Origin: Microtetraspora sp. NBRC 16547
Lineage (GTDB): Bacteria; Actinomycetota; Actinomycetes; Streptosporangiales; Streptosporangiaceae
Reading direction: 5' to 3'
DNA length: 64,000 nucleotides
Assembly (NCBI RefSeq): GCF_030268965.1
Contig: NZ_BSSE01000004.1
Span: 366,940 to 430,939, forward strand
Shown: one piece after another, positions 59,147 to 64,000 of the stretch
Layout of the letters: every line of letters begins with the position of its first letter
Position numbering within the stretch: the stretch's first letter is position 1
The notes under the pieces: model-generated
What the model was told of the DNA's origin: nothing
Database searches by the model: none
The model's input: the letters and a program-made list of their open reading frames with translations, nothing else
Position numbers and translations under genes: made by a program

Positions 59147-62143
59147 TTGAGCTTCCGGAGCCCCGGAGCCGGTGGTCGGGCGATGCGTTTGCCCCGCCGG
59201 CCACGACTGCTCGTTCCCGTTGTGATCGCTCTCGCGGCGATCGTGGTGTTGTTCTTCATTTTCACTGCGATATTCACCGACTTCCTGTGGTACAAGTCGG
59301 TCGACTTCTCGTCGGTGTTCTCGACCATGCTGCTGACGCAGATCCTGCTGTTCGTGGTGGGTGCCGCGCTCATGGTCGGGATCGTCGGCGGCAACACGGT
59401 GCTGGCGCACCGGATGCGCCCGATGTTCGGCCCCGGCATGTTCGGCTCGCCGCAGGGGGCCGACCGCTACCGCCTCGCCGTCGACCCGCACCGCAAGCTC
59501 TTCTTCTTCGTCGGACTGGGCGTCCTGGGGCTGTTCACGGGCTCCTCCACGGCCGGCCAGTGGAAGACGTGGCTGCTCTTCGTGAACGCCACGCCGTTCG
59601 GCAAGAAGGACGATCTGTTCCATCAAGACGTGTCGTTCTTCATGTTCACCGTCCCCTTCCTCCGGACGGTGCTGAACTTCCTCTTCACGGCGGTCGTCCT
59701 GTCGATCGTCATCGCGGCGATCGTGCACTACCTCTACGGCGGGTTCCGGATCCAGTCGCCGGGCGGGGTGCACGCCTCCCGCGCCGCGCGGGTCCACCTT
59801 TCGGCGCTGCTCGGCGTCTTCGTCCTGCTCAAGGCCATCGCGTACTGGCTCGACCGCTATGACCTGGTGTTCTCCAGCCGCGGCATCGTGCACGGCGCGT
59901 CCTACACCGACGTCAACGCGGTGCTCCCGGCGAAGGGCATCCTGGCCGTCATCGCGCTGATCTGCGCGCTGATCTTCTTCGCGGGGGTCATCCGGCCGGG
60001 CGGCATGTGGCCGGGGGCGGCCTTCGGGCTCATGGTCCTGTCGGCCATCCTCATCGGCAGCGTCTACCCCCTCCTGGTCGAGCAGTTCCAGGTCCGGCCC
60101 AACCAGCAGGGCAAGGAGCAGACGGCCATCTCGCGGAATATCCACGCGACCCGGGACGCGTACGGCGTGGCCGAAGCCAAGGTCGAGACGTACGACGCGC
60201 AGGCGACCCCGCAGAAGGGGATGTCGGCCGACGAGACCGTCTCGGGCGTGCGGCTCCTCGACCCCACGCTGGTCTCCAAGACCTTCCAGCAGAAGCAGCG
60301 CATCCGCGGTTTCTACGACTTCCCCGAGCAGTTGGACGTCGACCGGTACAAGGACGCCGACGGCGTCGTGCGCGACCACGTGGTCGCGGTCCGCGAGATG
60401 ACCGGCCCGCCGTCCGAGCGCGACAACTGGATCAACCGCCACCTCGTCTACACCCACGGGTACGGCTTCGTCGCCGCTCCCGGAAGCGAGGTGGACAGCG
60501 AGGGCCTGCCGAACTTCGACGCCAAGGACATGCCGGTCTCCGGCTCGCTCGTCCCGAGCGCGGGCCTGGAGGAACCGCGCATCTACTTCGGCGAGAAGAC
60601 CGACGACTACGCCATCGTCGGCGGCAAGAAGGCGCTGGAGCTCGACTACCCCATCGACGGCAAGGCCGGTCAGGAGAACACCTCCTACCAGGAGAACACC
60701 TCCTACGCCGGCAAGGGAGGCGTCCCGGTCGGCTCGTTCTTCAACCGGCTGCTCTACGCCGCCAAGTACGGCGAGATCAACATGCTGCTGTCGGGCGACA
60801 TCGACGACCGGTCCCGCATCATCTACGACCGGACGCCGATCCAGCGCGTCGCCAAGGTGGCGCCGTTCCTCAACCTCGACTCCGACCCGTACCCCGCGAT
60901 CGTCAACGGGCGGGTGGTCTGGATCGTCGACGCGTACACGACCGCGAACGAGTACCCGTTCTCGCAGAGCAAGAGCTTCTCGGACATGATCCGGGACACC
61001 TCGACCAACCCGGGCCTCGGGGCGCCGCAGCCGCTCGACCAGATCAACTACATCCGGAACTCCGTCAAGGCCGTCGTCGACGCGTACGACGGCTCCGTGA
61101 CGCTCTACGAGTGGGACACCCAGGACCCGCTCCTCAAGTCCTGGGAGAAGGCCTTCCCGGGGATCATCAAGCCCAAGGACTCGATCGACCCCGAGCTGCA
61201 GCAGCACCTGCGCTACCCCGAGGACCTGTTCAAGGTCCAGCGTGACGTGCTCTCCCGCTACCACATCACCGACGCGCAGTCGTTCTACGGCGGCCAGGAC
61301 TTCTGGAACGTCCCCGACGACCCGTCCTCGGGCGAGAAGAACGTCAGGCAGCCGCCGTACTACCTGTCGGTCAAGATGCCGGGCGCCGAGAAGTCGTCGT
61401 TCTCGCTGACCACGACCTTCGTGCCGCGGCAGAACCCGAACCTCGCCGCGTTCATGGCCGTGGACGCCACCGCCGGGGACGGCTACGGCAAGCTGCGCAT
61501 CCTCCGGATGACGGCGAACACCACGATCATGGGCCCGGGGCAGGTGCAGAACGTCTTCACCAACAAGTTCTCCGGCGAGCTCAACATCCTGGGTCTGGGC
61601 AAGGCGCAGATCATCTACGGCAACCTGCTCACCCTGCCGTTCGGTGGCGGCCTCGTCTACATCGAGCCCGTGTACGTGCAGACCGCGGCGGGGGCGGGTC
61701 AGGAGCCGTACCCGATCCTGCGGCGGGTGCTGGTGATGTTCGGCAACAGGGTGGGCTCCGCCGACACCCTCCAGGAAGCCCTGAACCAGGTGTTCGGCAC
61801 CGCGGAGCAACCGGCCAAGTCCGAGAACAAACCCGGGGACAAGCCGGGGGACAGGCCGGGGGACAAGTCCACGGTCGATCCCGGCCTGACCGGGGTGATC
61901 GAGAAGGCCCAGGCCGCCTACGACGAGGCGCAGAAGGCGCTGAACGGGAACCCGCCCGACTGGGGCAAGTACGGCGAGGCGCAGAAGCGGCTCAGCGACG
62001 CGTTGAAGGAGCTCGCTGAGCTGCAGCGGGACAAGCCCGCCGCCACGCCGTCGCCCACGCCGAGCGGGGCCGCGCCGGCTCCGTCCGCCTCGCCCTCGGC
62101 ATCCGCGTCGGCGGCCGCGATGGGGGCTCCGGCGAGCCCGTAA
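59147..62143 (+). CDS. UPF0182 large membrane protein
   Basis: 998 residues. TTG 59147 (reads MSFRSPGAGG) with AAGGGG 6 nt upstream. About seven transmembrane helices in the first 300 residues (VVIALAAIVVLFFIFTAIF, ILLFVVGAALMVGIVGG, LFFFVGLGVLGLFTG and others) are followed by a large extracytoplasmic region (RGFYDFPEQLDVDRY, GEINMLLSGDIDDRSRIIYD, LPFGGGLVYIEPVYVQT). The C-terminus is Lys/Pro/Gly-rich and disordered (DKPGDRPGDKSTV). Unknown function; conserved in actinobacteria. Confidence 0.94.
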   Translation: MSFRSPGAGGRAMRLPRRPRLLVPVVIALAAIVVLFFIFTAIFTDFLWYKSVDFSSVFSTMLLTQILLFVVGAALMVGIVGGNTVLAHRMRPMFGPGMFGSPQGADRYRLAVDPHRKLFFFVGLGVLGLFTGSSTAGQWKTWLLFVNATPFGKKDDLFHQDVSFFMFTVPFLRTVLNFLFTAVVLSIVIAAIVHYLYGGFRIQSPGGVHASRAARVHLSALLGVFVLLKAIAYWLDRYDLVFSSRGIVHGASYTDVNAVLPAKGILAVIALICALIFFAGVIRPGGMWPGAAFGLMVLSAILIGSVYPLLVEQFQVRPNQQGKEQTAISRNIHATRDAYGVAEAKVETYDAQATPQKGMSADETVSGVRLLDPTLVSKTFQQKQRIRGFYDFPEQLDVDRYKDADGVVRDHVVAVREMTGPPSERDNWINRHLVYTHGYGFVAAPGSEVDSEGLPNFDAKDMPVSGSLVPSAGLEEPRIYFGEKTDDYAIVGGKKALELDYPIDGKAGQENTSYQENTSYAGKGGVPVGSFFNRLLYAAKYGEINMLLSGDIDDRSRIIYDRTPIQRVAKVAPFLNLDSDPYPAIVNGRVVWIVDAYTTANEYPFSQSKSFSDMIRDTSTNPGLGAPQPLDQINYIRNSVKAVVDAYDGSVTLYEWDTQDPLLKSWEKAFPGIIKPKDSIDPELQQHLRYPEDLFKVQRDVLSRYHITDAQSFYGGQDFWNVPDDPSSGEKNVRQPPYYLSVKMPGAEKSSFSLTTTFVPRQNPNLAAFMAVDATAGDGYGKLRILRMTANTTIMGPGQVQNVFTNKFSGELNILGLGKAQIIYGNLLTLPFGGGLVYIEPVYVQTAAGAGQEPYPILRRVLVMFGNRVGSADTLQEALNQVFGTAEQPAKSENKPGDKPGDRPGDKSTVDPGLTGVIEKAQAAYDEAQKALNGNPPDWGKYGEAQKRLSDALKELAELQRDKPAATPSPTPSGAAPAPSASPSASASAAAMGAPASP

Positions 62144-62155
62144 CGGCGGGCCGAT

Positions 62156-62184
62156 TTGCCTCCATCTCGCGTCGCGGGTAATGT
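62156..62184 (+). promoter_or_regulatory. Promoter of initiator tRNA gene 1
   Basis: TTGCCT (62,156-62,161), 17-bp spacer, TAATGT (62,179-62,184), 12 bp before the tRNA start. A good sigma-A match. Confidence 0.7.
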
Positions 62185-62196
62185 TCTAAGTGTCGA

Positions 62197-62270
62197 CGCG
62201 GGGTGGAGCAGTTCGGTAGCTCGCTGGGCTCATAACCCAGAGGTCGCAGGTTCAAATCCTGTCCCCGCTA
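62197..62270 (+). tRNA. tRNA-fMet (initiator, CAT anticodon), copy 1
   Basis: 74 nt without encoded CCA. The anticodon loop is CTCATAA with a stem of three G-C pairs (GGG/CCC), the initiator hallmark; the elongator lacks this. The 5' base C faces T at position 72, an unpaired 1-72 position typical of initiators. The T-loop is GGTTCAAATCC. It is identical to the second copy 301 bp downstream. Confidence 0.95.
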
Positions 62271-62277
62271 CTGATCG

Positions 62278-62315
62278 AAGGCCCTGGACACCGGGAAATC
62301 GGTGGCCAGGGCCTT
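62278..62315 (+). terminator. Terminator of tRNA-fMet copy 1
   Basis: AAGGCCCTGG/CCAGGGCCTT stem with an inner CACCG/CGGTG extension, followed by CTGCCG. Copied with the tRNA at 62,579. Confidence 0.75.
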
Positions 62316-62453
62316 CTGCCGTTTATGAACGCGTCGCCGGGCGGAAACCCGGGGACTGGCGAAGAGTTCGATCGAGACAGCGACTTTGCCCGGATATCAC
62401 GCATGGTCTGAGCAGCCGATCGTTGTTTACGGGACGCGGATGAGTCATTTGAT

Positions 62454-62482
62454 TTGCCCTCGTCTTCGCGCAACGGTACTGT
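62454..62482 (+). promoter_or_regulatory. Promoter of initiator tRNA gene 2
   Basis: TTGCCC (62,454-62,459), 17-bp spacer, TACTGT (62,477-62,482), 15 bp before the tRNA. Confidence 0.7.
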
Positions 62483-62497
62483 GTAACCACACACCGA

Positions 62498-62571
62498 CGC
62501 GGGGTGGAGCAGTTCGGTAGCTCGCTGGGCTCATAACCCAGAGGTCGCAGGTTCAAATCCTGTCCCCGCTA
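62498..62571 (+). tRNA. tRNA-fMet (initiator, CAT anticodon), copy 2
   Basis: Same 74-nt sequence as the copy at 62197, with GAC before the tRNA and the terminator after it also duplicated. The promoter sequences differ, so both copies are likely expressed independently. Initiator tRNA features as in copy 1. Confidence 0.95.
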
Positions 62572-62578
62572 CTGATCG

Positions 62579-62616
62579 AAGGCCCTGGTCACCGGGAAAC
62601 CGGTGGCCAGGGCCTT
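62579..62616 (+). terminator. Terminator of tRNA-fMet copy 2
   Basis: Same stem as copy 1; the inner part differs by two bases (T and C replacing A and T), and the inner pairing is extended to CACCGG/CCGGTG. Confidence 0.75.
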
Positions 62617-62661
62617 CGTCTTTCTCGATCTTCGGCTCTGTCGGTGGTGCGACCCCACGGA

Positions 62662-63066
62662 TCACCGCGGCAGAGTGCGACTCAAGCCGACGCAACTCCT
62701 GGCCCGGCTGCCCGGCCTCGGTCGACGCGCGGGCGGCTCGTCGTCGATGCGGGGGATCAGCGACTGAGCCGTCTTCGCGTCGGACAGGATCCGCTGTGCC
62801 TCGGCGTCGTCGGCCGGCAGCTGCCCGTGCTTGGCGAGTTCGTGCAAGAGGAACGTCATCGGAGCGGGATCCCCCGCGTTCGACGCGGCTACGGTCGCAC
62901 GCGCGGCCGTCAGCAGGCTGAGGTAGTAGGAGCGCAGGGTCGCCTCGCGCACCCGAGCCTGCTCAAGGTCGTCGAGCAGCTCGCTCGCGATTTCCAGCAG
63001 GTCAGCCGCGTGCTGGGCTCCGGCCCCGATGTGTGCCCGGATGTCGTCGAACTCCGACCGCGTCAT
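62662..63066 (-). CDS. Hypothetical helical protein
   Basis: 134 residues. Mostly alpha-helical, acidic N-terminal two-thirds (RSEFDDIRAHIGAGAQHAAD, LLDDLEQARVREATLRSYYL, AARATVAASNAG), ending in a basic Arg/Pro-rich tail (DEPPARRPRPGSRAR). ATG 63066 follows GGTGGAGGTAGCC. No family recognised. It lies between the tRNA-fMet pair and the rRNA operon, antisense to both. It could be an accessory gene. Confidence 0.6.
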   Translation of the reverse strand: MTRSEFDDIRAHIGAGAQHAADLLEIASELLDDLEQARVREATLRSYYLSLLTAARATVAASNAGDPAPMTFLLHELAKHGQLPADDAEAQRILSDAKTAQSLIPRIDDEPPARRPRPGSRARSCVGLSRTLPR

Positions 63067-63653
63067 GTTGGCTACCTCCACCGGCGAGAGCCCGGGCGGC
63101 CGGGATGGCGCCAAACAAGGACTCCCACTCTGCATTCGTAAGGCATGGCGATTGCGGACGGCTTGACAACAGGTTGCGCTGCGGACCTCATCGCTGATGC
63201 CGCTCTCCCCGTCCCCACCCCGTGCCGGCCACGTCGCCGTAGTGCTACTTAGATGCTTGAGAAGCGGATCTGGTTGTCCTCGCTGAGCTGCACGTTTTCC
63301 CCGGATATCGCTAGAGGTGTGCCGGGGGTTGCCGGAGCGGCCGTCCGGCCACCGATCCCTTGGGCGAATCCCGGCATCCAGGAGTGACGGAATGCGTCTC
63401 GATCACTCCGGAGAGACTGCTAGTCTTCTCGAGTCGGCGCAGCCCGGCGCTCTCCCTCTCCTTCCGCTTGGCGGTTCAGGCATGGGATTGCGTGGGCTAA
63501 ACTCGACAAGCCTCCTCAAACGATCAGTTTCCGGTCATTGGTTCGCGAAGCGGACATGGATCTGGTAAGTTAGAGGGGTTGCCCCGGAGACGGGGCGGCT
63601 GCGATTCCTTCGGGGTTGCGGGGTTCGGGTCAAGTGTTCCGAAATGGGACGGT
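63067..63653. other. Gene-free stretch upstream of the rRNA operon
   Basis: No credible gene; an 83-codon frame here has shadow-like composition. It holds hairpin GCCCCG-GAGA-CGGGGC (63,581-63,596), possibly within an upstream transcript. Sequence TTGGTT...TGGTAAGTT near 63,540-63,570 could be an additional rRNA promoter, but the spacing is poor. Confidence 0.5.
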
Positions 63654-63682
63654 TTGACACGGATCGGGCGGCCTGAAAGAAT
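63654..63682 (+). promoter_or_regulatory. rRNA operon promoter
   Basis: TTGACA (63,654-63,659), 17-bp spacer, AAGAAT (63,677-63,682). The leader after it contains TTGAG-AA-CTCAA (63,771-63,782), the usual actinomycete rRNA leader element that precedes the 16S gene. Confidence 0.7.
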
Positions 63683-63902
63683 AGCGAAAGAAAAGAAGAA
63701 CGAAGCGAATAACGCCCCGGAGCGGATGGCTCGGTTTCGAGTCTGAGGTGATGGTGGTCGCGTCCGTTTCTTGAGAACTCAACAGTGTGCTAAAAGCCAG
63801 TGCATGATGCACAACCCCGTCTTACCGTGTCTTCGGATGCGGGGGATGGATTCCTTTGGTTGACATTCATGTTGAATGTTGGCCAGGAAAAACTCGAAGA
63901 CA

Positions 63903-64000
63903 TTGTTTGGAGAGTTTGATCCTGGCTCAGGACGAACGCTGGCGGCGTGCTTAACACATGCAAGTCGAGCGGAAAGGCCCTTCGGGGTACTCGAGCGGCG
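63903..64000 (+). rRNA. 16S ribosomal RNA, 5' end
   Basis: The sequence GGAGAGTTTGATCCTGGCTC and what follows (AGGACGAACGCTGGCGGCG, TGCTTAACACATGCAAGTCG) are the universal 5' end of bacterial 16S rRNA. The next V1 bases, GGAAAGGCCCTTCGGGG then TACTCGAGCGGCG, point to Streptosporangiaceae. The exact mature 5' end is estimated to within a few bases; the gene continues beyond the window. Confidence 0.95.

Noticed and set aside
57935..61810. A 1,291-codon minus-strand frame opposite moaE, PDZ-S16 and UPF0182
   Set aside because: It is a shadow of three well-recognised plus-strand genes; its product is His/Val/Asp/Arg-rich with no domain pattern, typical of the antisense frame of high-GC coding DNA.
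62197..62571. The two CAT-anticodon tRNAs as elongator Met or Ile2 tRNAs
   Set aside because: Three consecutive G-C pairs at the anticodon stem end and a mismatched 1-72 position identify initiator tRNA.
63317..63568. 83-codon frame before the rRNA operon
   Set aside because: It overlaps likely promoter sequence, has no ribosome-binding site and a shadow-like Arg/Ser/Leu composition.

Overview
The window is high-GC actinobacterial DNA. The partial 16S rRNA at its right end (from about 63,903) has a V1 region (a GGAAAGGCCCTTCGGGG-type loop followed by TACTCGAGCGGCG) that I associate with Streptosporangiaceae (Streptosporangium, Nonomuraea, Microbispora relatives). The assignment is from memory. 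Gene content agrees: whiB7, mycoredoxin, adnAB-like helicase-nucleases, moeZ, DUF3107.

Most genes form a conserved actinobacterial housekeeping neighbourhood that, from memory, resembles Mycobacterium tuberculosis Rv3193c-Rv3212: DEAD-box helicase, MiaE-like ferritin-fold protein, DUF3107, TetR regulator, moeZ, alkyltransferase-like protein, the adnA/adnB-like pair, nudC, mycoredoxin, uvrD2, whiB7, ABC1 kinase, zinc protease, PDZ/S16 protease and UPF0182. Accessory blocks are set into this frame.

Layout. 1-9.9 kb: DUF6758, an MBL-fold protein that has lost metal ligands, a RecB/Cas4-like nuclease, a hydrolase, DEAD helicase, MiaE-like protein, DUF3107/TetR, and divergent LigD-polymerase and Ku genes (NHEJ). 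10.2-16.98 kb: seven tandem minus-strand genes for small secreted Gly/Trp/Asn/Arg/His-rich paralogues. Each has its own promoter-like motif (GTTT-N16-GGAAAT type), a roughly 105-114-nt structured leader and its own intrinsic terminator. This is the most novel feature of the window. 17-23.3 kb: hydrolase, moeZ, and two membrane-protein/subtilase pairs, the second subtilase lacking its catalytic residues. 23.4-33.5 kb: a small protein, ATL, a TagF-like polymerase and the adnA/adnB-like pair. 33.5-38.3 kb: an accessory region with Uma2-like and frameshifted DUF3800-like genes, an ECF sigma factor fused to a decayed tyrosine recombinase, YCII and DUF998. 38.4-43 kb: an iron-box-controlled NIS siderophore operon (ATP-grasp plus two IucA/IucC synthetases). 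43-49.7 kb: nudC, mycoredoxin, esterase, uvrD2, tesB, and whiB7 with an upstream ORF and attenuator. 49.8-62.1 kb: ABC1 kinase, ThiF-like, YgjP-like, EEP, Nudix, zinc protease, SDR, moaE, PDZ/S16 and UPF0182. 62.2-64 kb: two initiator tRNA genes, one hypothetical gene, an rRNA promoter/leader and the 16S start.

Working together: NHEJ (Ku, LigD-Pol), adnA/adnB, uvrD2 and ATL give a strong DNA-repair theme. moeZ and moaE serve molybdopterin synthesis. whiB7 carries the hallmarks of ribosome-stress-responsive attenuation. The siderophore operon is under apparent iron control. All function calls come from reading the sequence; no database search was run.
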